Source: Bacillota bacterium
Lineage (GTDB): Bacteria > Bacillota > UBA4882 > UBA8346
NCBI GenBank assembly: GCA_023417475.1
Contig: JAEZFP010000010.1
Location: 1-64,000 of the forward strand
Length of the DNA: 64,000 bases
Direction of reading: 5' to 3'
In this document: one piece after another, positions 7,645-15,276 of the stretch
Position numbering within the stretch: the stretch's first letter is position 1
Layout of the letters: every line of letters starts with the position of its first letter
Program-made: the position numbers and the translations under genes
The notes under the pieces: generated by a model
The model's database searches: none
What the model was told of the DNA's origin: nothing
What the model saw: only the letters and a program-made list of their open reading frames with translations

Positions 7645-8212
7645 TATCGTCGTGCTGTTCGGCCCTTCGGGTTGCGGCAAGACCACTATCTTACGCTGTA
7701 TTGCCGGCCTGTTGCAACCGGATGAAGGTCGGATCGCTTTGGGAGAACGGGTTTTGACCGATATCGCGACGGGACGGTTTCTTCCGCCCCAACACCGCAA
7801 CGTGGGTTATGTTTTTCAGGATTACCTATTATTTCCCCATCTGACGGTTACCAAAAATTTGCTGTACGGCATCAAAAAACCGACTGCCGAGAGCCGGGAG
7901 CGGATGGCAAGGTTAGTGTCCCTGCTGGGTATCGCGGCGCTTGGCGATCGTTATCCGATGGAATTGTCCGGCGGCGAACAGCAACGGGTGGCGTTGGCCC
8001 GGGCCTTGATGACCGAACCCGAGCTTTTGTTGCTCGACGAACCGCTCTCGGCCCTGGATCAACCGACCCGCCTCAGCTTGCAGGAGGAGTTGCTGAAGCT
8101 GCAGGCGGCCTGGCGGATACCTTTTGTACTGGTCACCCACGATTTGGCTGAAGCCGAAAAACTAGGACAACAAATTATCCAGTTAAACAGGCCGACAGCA
8201 AGTCCGGCTTAA
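7574..8212 (+). CDS. modC: Molybdate ABC transporter ATPase, short form lacking TOBE domain
   Basis: A 212-residue ABC ATPase with Walker A GPSGCGKTT, signature LSGGEQQRVALARAL and Walker B LLLLDEPLSALD. The first residues bind molybdate import to ATP hydrolysis with ModB. E. coli ModC is about 350 residues because of a C-terminal molybdate-binding TOBE/Mop region; that region is absent here, so this transporter lacks that form of trans-inhibition. The start is GTG, 7 bases after AGGAGG, inside the 3' end of modB. A bidirectional terminator follows. Confidence 0.92.
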   Translation: MLTVALRKQLPEFQLQVQFATANDIVVLFGPSGCGKTTILRCIAGLLQPDEGRIALGERVLTDIATGRFLPPQHRNVGYVFQDYLLFPHLTVTKNLLYGIKKPTAESRERMARLVSLLGIAALGDRYPMELSGGEQQRVALARALMTEPELLLLDEPLSALDQPTRLSLQEELLKLQAAWRIPFVLVTHDLAEAEKLGQQIIQLNRPTASPA

Positions 8213-8216
8213 ATCG

Positions 8217-8255
8217 AAACGGTGTGGTCGCGGATTTCCGCCAACTACACCGTTT
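8217..8255. terminator. Bidirectional terminator between modC and the EamA gene
   Basis: A perfect 9-bp outer stem (8217-8225 with 8247-8255) and an inner GCGG/CCGC helix lie between convergent genes. AAA and TTT at the two ends give short U-runs in both directions. Confidence 0.75.
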
Positions 8256-8258
8256 TCA

Positions 8259-8681
8259 TTATTTCAGCGCGATCACCAAAGCCCCCGTCACAATCAACAG
8301 TCCTCCGGTCACCGTTTTCCAATCCGCCTTTTCACCTAAGAATAGAAAAGCCAACACTATCGCAAACACAACCCCAAGTTTGTCAATGGGCGCGACTTTT
8401 GAGGCCGGGCCCAGTTGCAGCGCCCGGTAATAACAGAGCCAGGAGGCGCCGGTGGCGAGCGCCGAAAGCACCAGATAGAGTAAAGTTTTGCCCGGCAATT
8501 TCCCCGGATTCTCCCATTGCCCGTTGACCCAGACAATGCCGCCCGAAAAAAGCAAGACCACAATGGTCCGTAAGAAAGTCGCCAAATTTGAATTGATCCC
8601 GGTGACGCCAATCTTGCCGAAGATCGCCGTTAGTCCGGCGAATAACGCCGACCCTAACGCAAAATAGACCCATACAGGCAT
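8259..8681 (-). CDS. EamA/DMT-family half-size transporter
   Basis: A 140-residue membrane protein with five hydrophobic segments, equal to one EamA repeat (full DMT transporters have two), so it probably works as a dimer. The typical EamA ending is present: a helix followed by GEK, then W-TVTGGLLIVTGALVI. It has an AAGGAG Shine-Dalgarno and follows a PAP2 phosphatase gene by 5 bases, so the two are co-transcribed and probably act together. The substrate is unknown; small EamA-like proteins include lipid-carrier flippases as well as metabolite exporters. Confidence 0.85.
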   Translation of the reverse strand: MPVWVYFALGSALFAGLTAIFGKIGVTGINSNLATFLRTIVVLLFSGGIVWVNGQWENPGKLPGKTLLYLVLSALATGASWLCYYRALQLGPASKVAPIDKLGVVFAIVLAFLFLGEKADWKTVTGGLLIVTGALVIALK

Positions 8682-8686
8682 AATTG

Positions 8687-9481
8687 TCAGCTCCTTTTCG
8701 GTTGTTCTGTTTTAAAGTAGGGATTACTAAGTTCAAAGCCGATCATACAAAGGCCAATCCACGCCACTGCACTCGCCCATCCGGCCAATACGTCGCTGGG
8801 GAAATGCACGCCCAAGTATACCCGGCTGACTCCGACCGCCAACGCGGTCACCAAAAGTCCGCCCGCTACCGGGTAACGCCCGGACTGATTGGGGAAACCG
8901 CGTAAGATCAGATAAGCCAAAAAACCGTATAAAGCCATCGCGAGCAACGAATGCCCGCTCGGAAAACTGAAACCGCTGGCCGTGCCGAGCCAGGGCAGCG
9001 GCGGCCGGGCCCGGTGAAAAGCGGCTTTGAGGGATTCGTTGATCAGATGGGCGCCGCTGATACAGAAAAGCAAATAATAGGTTTCAGTCCGTCGTCCCAA
9101 CCGGCGACCCAGAATTACCAGGGCTAAAACAATTCCGGTTGTCATCGAAACAGAACCGAAATGAGTAAGTAAGCCCAGGAACCTCGTCAACCATGGGGAG
9201 CGCCAAGCGATGATCGCTTGAGTGATTGCAAGGTCAAAGCCGGTTAATTGGTTTTGCGGCAAATTGGTTGCCAATTGGATAAAGAGCGACAAACCGCAGA
9301 GGGTCAAAATGATTGCGGTGATCAGGCGGCGACCGCGCCAAACCAGCCATTGCGTCCCAAATTTCCGGGTGAAGGGGCGTAAGCGCTTTTGATAGAAACC
9401 GATCCGCCAGAGGACAGTCAGGATGAAGAGGACTGCTAGCAAAAGCAGCGAATAAACCGAACTTAGCGCGGACTTTACCAA
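8687..9481 (-). CDS. PAP2-family lipid phosphatase
   Basis: A 264-residue membrane phosphatase. The three PAP2 motifs are complete: K-AAFHRA-RP, then FPSGHS, then SRVYLGVHFPSD, giving the catalytic histidines and the charge-relay Asp. Such enzymes act on undecaprenyl diphosphate, phosphatidylglycerophosphate or phosphatidic acid at the outer face of the membrane. The N-terminal third adds about two extra membrane helices. The start is TTG behind GGGGGG. It forms a two-gene unit with the EamA gene. Undecaprenyl-diphosphate phosphatase is the likeliest role, but BacA-independent lipid phosphatases of this type are diverse. Confidence 0.88.
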   Translation of the reverse strand: MVKSALSSVYSLLLLAVLFILTVLWRIGFYQKRLRPFTRKFGTQWLVWRGRRLITAIILTLCGLSLFIQLATNLPQNQLTGFDLAITQAIIAWRSPWLTRFLGLLTHFGSVSMTTGIVLALVILGRRLGRRTETYYLLFCISGAHLINESLKAAFHRARPPLPWLGTASGFSFPSGHSLLAMALYGFLAYLILRGFPNQSGRYPVAGGLLVTALAVGVSRVYLGVHFPSDVLAGWASAVAWIGLCMIGFELSNPYFKTEQPKRS

Positions 9482-9706
9482 ACCGACTTCCCCCCTATTC
9501 TAGTGAGGTTTACTTTAAGTATTCGCGATGTCAGGAATATCTTCCGCTCCATTAAGAATAAAATGTTACCGGTTGCTAAGCCAAAATTATACCATTTTTT
9601 ACGGATGGAAGCTATTAAACAGCAGGAATTGAAGGGTGGGCGCAGAAGAATCGTTAATGGAGTTTACGCTTGGTTCAGCTTATGAATTGTAGACGGGAGT
9701 TATCGA

Positions 9707-10954
9707 GTGTTTTCCAAAACAAACTTGCTTTTAACCATCTTAATCATTGTGATTATTTTTTTTGCCAATCTGGAACCCACTCAACAAGTGCAACACATGT
9801 TGGTGGATGGTTATGGGAATGTCTTTGCCCATGGTAGCGCGTCCCGCGGTTTCGGGAATTTTCAGTTTGTCACGATGTTTACCCCAGATGGCCGCAGGCA
9901 ATGGACCAAGCGCTACCAACAGGTGTTTTTGAGCCGGGATGAACAAGGCGTGGTCGGTACCGCCAGTCAGGACGGAATGGTCCGGTACGAACTTTATGGC
10001 CGGAACGGCAAGGTGGCCGTTGCCAAACAACTGCGCTTACCCGCTTCCGAAGTGATTGCCGGGATCCGTACCGACCCCAACGGCGGTTTGAGCATTTTAG
10101 CCAAACGCAACCTGCCCAAAGATTCGGCCGCATCGACCGCGGACCGGGTGATTACCTATACTTTAGCGCGCTTCAACGCCGGCGGCGTCCGGGTCTTTCA
10201 CCAAGCGTTGGGAGCCATCCCGCTGGATCAACCGCTCCGAGTCTCCTTGAGCGCGCAGTTGCTTGACGCCAACGATCAGGTGTATATCCTCGGGTATCGT
10301 CTAAATCACGCCGCTTCCCAATTGCTGCTCTATCAATCGGCCGCCGGAGAGCTGACGCCCCGCTTGATCAAGACAACTAAAGCGTGGACCGCCAATAATC
10401 TGGCGTTCGGACCCAAAGAACATTTATATTTCACCGGGACCGCCACGGGAACCAAACCCAACCCGGCCAAGGTCTTCGTCGGATCGTTCGATCCGGAGCT
10501 GGGAGTGCAATGGATCCGCCGTTACGGCAGGGATAACATCGAGCGGGTCTGGGATATCCAGGTGACTGATGATCAAAATCTGTGGCTGATCGGAGAGAGC
10601 GACGTCCAAGACAGTCGCAAGTTGGTCTGTCTGAGTCTTAGCTCAGCTGGGGCGATCCGGGAACGGCGTGTGCTCAAAACGTTTGACGATCAGGTCGGTA
10701 GAGTCGCGGCAATCGCCGCCGACTCCAGTCTCTGGTTAGGAGAGAATTTGGGATCCGCCTTCCGGTTGACCAAATTCAACCGGGACAACCAACCGGTTTT
10801 CGAAAGAAGTTACCGGAATCATCATTGGTTTCAAAATATGGTGGTTTTGCTTCTGGTGGGACTGATCGTGGGCAGTCCCTTCATTCGCCGCAGGGAGCAA
10901 ATCCGTGTCGCAATGAATGACAAAAGGAAGAAGAATATTGATGAAAACCGTTAA
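9707..10954 (+). CDS. Membrane-anchored beta-propeller-like protein, function unknown
   Basis: A 415-residue protein with one N-terminal membrane helix (residues 4-21), a large extracytoplasmic part and a second helix near residue 370, followed by a basic tail. The middle consists of repeated WD/NHL-like strands (phrases such as DDQNLWLIGESD, PKEHLYFTGTAT, DSSLWLGEN), consistent with a six- or seven-bladed propeller. It starts with GTG behind GGGAG. Its 3' end overlaps nth by 14 bases, so they are co-transcribed. No enzyme motif is visible; a scaffold or sensing role is possible. Confidence 0.7.
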   Translation: MFSKTNLLLTILIIVIIFFANLEPTQQVQHMLVDGYGNVFAHGSASRGFGNFQFVTMFTPDGRRQWTKRYQQVFLSRDEQGVVGTASQDGMVRYELYGRNGKVAVAKQLRLPASEVIAGIRTDPNGGLSILAKRNLPKDSAASTADRVITYTLARFNAGGVRVFHQALGAIPLDQPLRVSLSAQLLDANDQVYILGYRLNHAASQLLLYQSAAGELTPRLIKTTKAWTANNLAFGPKEHLYFTGTATGTKPNPAKVFVGSFDPELGVQWIRRYGRDNIERVWDIQVTDDQNLWLIGESDVQDSRKLVCLSLSSAGAIRERRVLKTFDDQVGRVAAIAADSSLWLGENLGSAFRLTKFNRDNQPVFERSYRNHHWFQNMVVLLLVGLIVGSPFIRRREQIRVAMNDKRKKNIDENR

Positions 10955-11621
10955 TTATCAAGCCATCCACGCGCAACTCCGAGCTGCGCTGGGCGATCCG
11001 CTCCAGTTGCACCGGCAAAGTCCCTTGGATTGGTGCGATTCCGCTTTAGAGGTGTTATTGGCGACCATTTTGACGCAAGCGACCAATGATAAAAATGCCT
11101 TGAAGGCTTGGCGGCAGTTTAAAGAACGCTATAACTCTCCCGAACAGGCGTTGGAGGTCCCTTTGGCCGAAGTGGCGGAGGTGATCCGCCCGGCGGGATT
11201 GGCGGGTCAAAAGGCGGCGACCATTCAGAACGTTTTACGGGAGGTCCGGTTGAAACTGGGTGAAACTTCCCTCGAAAGTTTACGAAACAATGCGGAGGCG
11301 GCTTGGGATTTCATGACGCAATTGCCGGGAGTCGGGCCGAAGACAGCGGCTTGCGTCATGGCGTTTGGACTGGGGCATGCTTCGTTTCCGGTGGATACTC
11401 ATGTCCATCGGGTTGCGGGACGTTTGGGGTGGGCTTCCAAACGCTTGGATCCGGCTAAGATGCAACAGGCGCTAACCACGACAATTCCAGCGTCCTTGCA
11501 CGCCGATTTGCACATTTTGTTATTGAACTTAGGACGCCAATTTTGCCGTCCCAACCAACCCAAATGTCCAGCGTGTCCGTTGCGCCTGGATTGCGCTGAG
11601 GCGAAAAGCGGTCTCCGCTAA
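10941..11621 (+). CDS. nth: Endonuclease III family DNA glycosylase/lyase
   Basis: A 226-residue HhH-GPD base-excision repair enzyme removing oxidised pyrimidines. The helix-hairpin-helix reads LPGVGPKTAACVMAFG with the Schiff-base Lys, followed by the catalytic Asp in FPVDTHVHRVAGRLG. The C-terminal [4Fe-4S] ligands fit C-X6-C-X2-C-X5-C exactly. AAGGAAGAAG precedes the chosen ATG. Compared with E. coli Nth the N-terminus is about 10 residues longer and the LLATILTQATND segment replaces the usual LLSAQATD, so this is a divergent Nth subgroup. Confidence 0.9.
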   Translation: MKTVNYQAIHAQLRAALGDPLQLHRQSPLDWCDSALEVLLATILTQATNDKNALKAWRQFKERYNSPEQALEVPLAEVAEVIRPAGLAGQKAATIQNVLREVRLKLGETSLESLRNNAEAAWDFMTQLPGVGPKTAACVMAFGLGHASFPVDTHVHRVAGRLGWASKRLDPAKMQQALTTTIPASLHADLHILLLNLGRQFCRPNQPKCPACPLRLDCAEAKSGLR

Positions 11622-11682
11622 CCCCCGCTGCTGTCGTTCGCGCCGGTTTATCCGGAAAGAATGCCCAGGCAAAAGTGTTAAG

Positions 11683-11711
11683 TTTACATAATTAATTGTT
11701 CGTGTTATAAT
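11683..11711 (+). promoter_or_regulatory. Sigma-A promoter upstream of the zincin gene
   Basis: TTTACA, 17 bases, perfect TATAAT. The predicted start near 11718 is only about 8 bases before a terminator-like hairpin. Confidence 0.8.
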
Positions 11712-11725
11712 CAATGTTACGTTTG

Positions 11726-11749
11726 AAAAACCTGTTTATGCAGGTTTTT
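11726..11749 (+). terminator. Hairpin with U-run just after the zincin promoter
   Basis: A perfect 9-bp stem (11726-11734 with 11741-11749) with a 6-base loop whose 3' arm is U-rich. It could terminate nth transcription. It also lies inside the very short leader of the promoter just upstream, so it may attenuate the next gene or stabilise the 5' end of its mRNA. Confidence 0.65.
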
Positions 11750-11775
11750 ATTATAAATGAAAGGAGCGGGACAGG

Positions 11776-12774
11776 ATGAAGCAGTTTTTTTGGCGTCCAG
11801 GAATCGTGTTCTTCGTGATCGGTTTGTTCGGGGCATCATTGTTATGGCAACCTGCTGCGCCTGTTGCCGCCGTGACCAGCAAGGCGCAGACCGTCGCCCA
11901 ATTGAAGCGACTTGTCAACGAAGTCAAGCAAGCCGAGCAAACGTCCGGCGTAGCCGGCCCCGCCGGTATTAAAATCTATGACCCGCAAGCGACAGCGGTT
12001 TTACTCGAAAAGTATCAACTGATCCGCGCCAAATTGGATTCTCTCAAAAGCGGCCGGACGGTGAATGCTCCAACCGATTGGGCAGGGTATTCTTTCAACG
12101 GCGCAGCACCCAATTTTACTACGACCCAAGTGCAGCAGGCTCTGGCGGAGTTTGTACCCGGCTTGCCCAGCCGGTTCTTTAACGACTTGCGGCTCTTTTT
12201 ACTGCCGGTAGCCATCCCGGACGTCGGCGGCTTGGGTGGGCCGGGTTATGTTTTGTTAAGCGGTCAGACTGACCCGGAATATCGGACCGATGCGGCGCTG
12301 CGGATCACCCTTTACCATGAAATCGGCCATCACGTTCATTTGAGTTATATGCCGACCAGACCGGTCCCGCCGTCCCTATCCGCCCAATGGGACGCTTATT
12401 TGAAACTGCGCGGCGGTTCATGGCATGGCGCGGGGGCGGTCAATACCCGGGAATGGAGTAACTCAAGCGAAGAAACCTTTGCGGAGGATTTTCGGCTGCT
12501 CTTTGGTAAAGACCAGCCGTTCCTGGGCGACATCCGGCTGGGCGATCCCCGTACCCAGTCGCGGCGGGCGGAAGCCGTAAAACAGTTTATCCTGCACTTA
12601 GCGGCAAAAAAACCCGCAGTGGGGTACCGTTCGCCCTGGTTGCCGGAGGAACTTGTCTTCTGGCAACTGCAACCCCAACTCATTGCCGGACTTTGGTTGC
12701 TGTTGGGGCTGGGTTTGGTTGTGGCAAGGCTGCCGCAGCAGACCCAACCGTACGGAAACGATCTACAAGTTTGA
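11776..12774 (+). CDS. Exported, membrane-anchored zincin-type metallopeptidase, function unknown
   Basis: A 332-residue protein with an N-terminal signal (helix at residues 10-32 ending PVAAV) and a hydrophobic C-terminal helix near residue 305-322. The zinc motif HEIGHH is near residue 181, and the acidic stretch SEETFAEDFRLLF about 50 residues later supplies a probable third Glu ligand, as in gluzincin-like families. The domain between signal and zinc site is not one I recognise. GGAG lies 9 bases before the ATG. It stands alone behind its own promoter. Likely a surface protease acting on envelope or spore proteins; substrate unknown. Confidence 0.75.
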   Translation: MKQFFWRPGIVFFVIGLFGASLLWQPAAPVAAVTSKAQTVAQLKRLVNEVKQAEQTSGVAGPAGIKIYDPQATAVLLEKYQLIRAKLDSLKSGRTVNAPTDWAGYSFNGAAPNFTTTQVQQALAEFVPGLPSRFFNDLRLFLLPVAIPDVGGLGGPGYVLLSGQTDPEYRTDAALRITLYHEIGHHVHLSYMPTRPVPPSLSAQWDAYLKLRGGSWHGAGAVNTREWSNSSEETFAEDFRLLFGKDQPFLGDIRLGDPRTQSRRAEAVKQFILHLAAKKPAVGYRSPWLPEELVFWQLQPQLIAGLWLLLGLGLVVARLPQQTQPYGNDLQV

Positions 12775-12923
12775 ACCCGCGGTTTGGGGATAGCCGAAAA
12801 CAGAATAATTTAACGATTTGTAAAAAAGATGCAGGATTTTAGGCTATTCCCAGCGAAAAATTCAATAATCAGAGCGGTTTCCAAAAGTTTGAACGGACAT
12901 GGGCCATGGAGGGTCTCGGCGTA

Positions 12924-13664
12924 ATGATTGAAAAACAAAATGATCGCCTCATTCATCAATTGGCTGATATCATTAATAAAAACGCGCAGCGGGAATTTGC
13001 CAAAATGGAGCGGGAAATTGACGTTCTCCGAACCCAGGTTGGCAAGCTCCAGGTAGAGTTGGACCATTGTGTTAATGAGGTTGCGACGTTACAAACTCAG
13101 TGCGTTGATTTGCAACAAGCCCTTGACGAGGCTTTGCAAACCGGGAAAGGTCAACTGACCGCCAGCGATTCCGTTTCAGCCCCTGATCCTGCTCTTGCCG
13201 AAACCAAGACGCCCAACCCGGAGGCCAGTCCGGAGAAAAGTTCCGAGGCCAAAAACGGTTATGTCGCGATGGGCGCGATGGTCAGCGAGTACAACCGCGT
13301 GGTGGACCAGCCGCAATTGGAAAATACCTTTCGGGATAAGTACGGTCCGGAAAGACTGGAAGTGGAAAATTTTGTCGATCGAAAGCTCAATCCGGAGCTG
13401 CCCCCGGTCTTTATCAAAGGTGGCGGCGACTATTGGGTGATTGCGACCAAAACGCCGGATCATTACATTGTTTTGCCGCGTTTCACCATGGTTTATGACG
13501 AGGATGTCCATGAGGCCTCGGCAATGGGACAAGTTTTTGTTGTTAACGGCTACCGCCCGGGACGTCGTTTTACGAAAATCCGTTTGATCAAACCGGCTAT
13601 TTTCACATATACCGAAGATGTTTGGAAACCTACGGAACAGGGTGAATTGCAATTGGAGATTTGA
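12924..13664 (+). CDS. Coiled-coil protein with unknown C-terminal domain
   Basis: A 246-residue soluble protein in three parts. Residues of about 10-80 form a heptad-patterned coiled coil (MEREIDVLRTQVGKLQVELD). Residues 85-115 are a Ser/Pro/Glu-rich linker. The C-terminal 130 residues are rich in aromatic and beta-prone stretches (GGGDYWVIATK, HYIVLPRF). No signal peptide is seen. I chose the ATG with GGAGGG upstream; an ATG 18 bases earlier has no RBS. I do not recognise the C-terminal domain. A strong terminator follows, so the gene is monocistronic. Confidence 0.7.
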   Translation: MIEKQNDRLIHQLADIINKNAQREFAKMEREIDVLRTQVGKLQVELDHCVNEVATLQTQCVDLQQALDEALQTGKGQLTASDSVSAPDPALAETKTPNPEASPEKSSEAKNGYVAMGAMVSEYNRVVDQPQLENTFRDKYGPERLEVENFVDRKLNPELPPVFIKGGGDYWVIATKTPDHYIVLPRFTMVYDEDVHEASAMGQVFVVNGYRPGRRFTKIRLIKPAIFTYTEDVWKPTEQGELQLEI

Positions 13665-13706
13665 GGTTTCCCGCCCCGTAGGTAAACGCTCCAACCGAAA
13701 CGAAAG

Positions 13707-13757
13707 AAGCTGTTGCCAAAATGAACCATCCGGTTCATACTGGAACAGCTTTTTTAT
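13707..13757. terminator. Terminator after the coiled-coil gene
   Basis: An AAGCTGTT/AACAGCTT outer stem encloses an inner TGAACC/GGTTCA helix and is followed by TTTTTTATTT on the plus strand. It may also serve the small minus-strand gene opposite. Confidence 0.8.
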
Positions 13758-13838
13758 TTGGAATGACGACTGCGCATGCTTGCGTAACGACTGAACAGCT
13801 CCGCTCAGCGGCTGAGTAGGCCCCAAGTATTATCGGTA

Positions 13839-13961
13839 TTAAAAAATTTCATCGATGACATAAAGTTCGTCGGTCTCCTCATTTTCGGCGGTTGCTTCCC
13901 GAAGCGGGAGCGCCGGGGATTGAATCGCTTCCGGGGTGGAAAGGTCTTGCTCTTCGTCCAT
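13839..13961 (-). CDS. Small acidic 40-residue protein, hypothetical
   Basis: The ORF starts MDEEQDLSTPEA and ends DELYVIDEIF; about one third of its residues are Asp or Glu. It has ACGGAGG 8 bases before the ATG and fills the gap between two unrelated genes, opposite no other convincing frame. A longer minus-strand frame through the same DNA is Arg/Pro-rich and lacks an RBS. No homologue family is recognised. It is divergent from dacF and might share its control region. Confidence 0.55.
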   Translation of the reverse strand: MDEEQDLSTPEAIQSPALPLREATAENEETDELYVIDEIF

Positions 13962-14094
13962 CGCGTTGGCCTCCGTCTCTTACGGCGTTTGCGGATAGTT
14001 TTTCCGGGCGCGGCAGAGATATGTATCGGTAAACCCATGAAAAGCCGTCATGAAAACGCGCCTCTGATAATATTCATTATTGGGGGGTTGGGCA

Positions 14095-15276
14095 ATGAAA
14101 GTTCTTTATATACGTCGCAGGACCTTGTTGGGAGTTTTTCTCTTCCTGCTGGGATTGATCGGCGGCGGCTTGGCGTGGAATCGTACACACACCGCCAGCA
14201 GCACCGGCTATAACATTCGTCAATATTTTCCGTCCTTGATTTATCTGCCCGGTTATCAACAGGGTCCGCGAGTGCACGCTGCAGCGGCAATTTTGATCGA
14301 AGCCAAGAGCGGGGCGATTCTTTATGCTAAAAATGAAGAAGTTCGCCGGGCTCCCGCCAGCACGACCAAAATGATGACTGCAATCGTGGCGCTGGAAAAG
14401 GCGCAGTTAAACCAAATTATTCAAATTAGCCCGCAGGCGGCCTATATCCACGGTTCGAGTATCCCCATCCGGCCCGGTGAACGGATTACCTTAAAGGAAC
14501 TATTGGAAGGCGTGATGCTTGAGTCGGGCAACAACGGCAGTGTCGCGGTTGCGGAAGGGGTTGCCGGAAGTGTCGACCAGTTTGTGGCGTTAATGAATCT
14601 GAAGGCGAAAGAGATCGGCGCCGTAAAGACTAATTTTCGGAATCCCCACGGTTTACGGGCGCCTTCACACTATACCACGGCGTTGGATTTGGCGTTAATC
14701 GCCCGGTATGGGTTGGTTGACCCACGGTTCGCCCGAATTGTGCGGCGGAAAACCGCCACCATGGAGAAAGTGGGCGGGCGCGAGGTTAAAATCGCCAATA
14801 CCAATCGGTTGCTCTGGAGTCTGCAAGGAGCGGACGGCGTAAAAACCGGAACCACCAATGAAGCCGGTCATTGTCTGGTGGCGTCGGCCACGCGACAAGG
14901 GCAACAGTATATCGCGGTCGCCTTAAACTCCCCCGACCGTTGGGGCGATTGCGCCCGGATGTTGGATTATGCTTTCACGCAATTTTCGATCGTCCAGATC
15001 GCCGACGCCCGCCGCCCGCTTGGCAAGGTTCCGGTATCCAAAGGCATTCCGGCTCAAGTCGCCTTTTTCCCCCGGAATAACCTGTACGCAGTGGTTCGTA
15101 AGGGCCAGGAGGCTTTGATCCAACCGGTTAAAACGTTGAATCAAACGCACCTCCAGGCGCCGCTGAGTCCCGGGTGTATTGTCGGCAAGCTGGGGTATAG
15201 GTTTCAAGAGCAAACAGTTACCGGCGTCGATCTGGTTATCCGGCAAGTAGTGCGGAAACGCGGGTGGTTTTGGTGA
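14095..15276 (+). CDS. dacF: D-alanyl-D-alanine carboxypeptidase, DacF/DacB type (peptidase S11)
   Basis: A 393-residue penicillin-binding carboxypeptidase that trims the terminal D-Ala from peptidoglycan stem peptides; DacF and DacB family members shape spore cortex cross-linking. The three catalytic motifs are present: SxxK as STTK (about residue 89), SGN (about 144) and KTG (about 249). An N-terminal membrane segment serves as signal or anchor, and a PBP5-type C-terminal beta domain follows. The start is the ATG behind GGGGGG. The stop overlaps ykvI by 4 bases. Proximity to spoIIE supports, but does not prove, a sporulation role. Confidence 0.9.
   Translation: MKVLYIRRRTLLGVFLFLLGLIGGGLAWNRTHTASSTGYNIRQYFPSLIYLPGYQQGPRVHAAAAILIEAKSGAILYAKNEEVRRAPASTTKMMTAIVALEKAQLNQIIQISPQAAYIHGSSIPIRPGERITLKELLEGVMLESGNNGSVAVAEGVAGSVDQFVALMNLKAKEIGAVKTNFRNPHGLRAPSHYTTALDLALIARYGLVDPRFARIVRRKTATMEKVGGREVKIANTNRLLWSLQGADGVKTGTTNEAGHCLVASATRQGQQYIAVALNSPDRWGDCARMLDYAFTQFSIVQIADARRPLGKVPVSKGIPAQVAFFPRNNLYAVVRKGQEALIQPVKTLNQTHLQAPLSPGCIVGKLGYRFQEQTVTGVDLVIRQVVRKRGWFW

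Noticed and set aside
9503..9685. 60-codon ORF before the propeller-like membrane protein
   Set aside because: No RBS and a composition like random translation; the region more likely holds promoters of the flanking genes.
13805..14038. 77-codon Arg/Pro-rich minus-strand ORF
   Set aside because: It is another frame over the small acidic ORF, which has the better RBS and composition.
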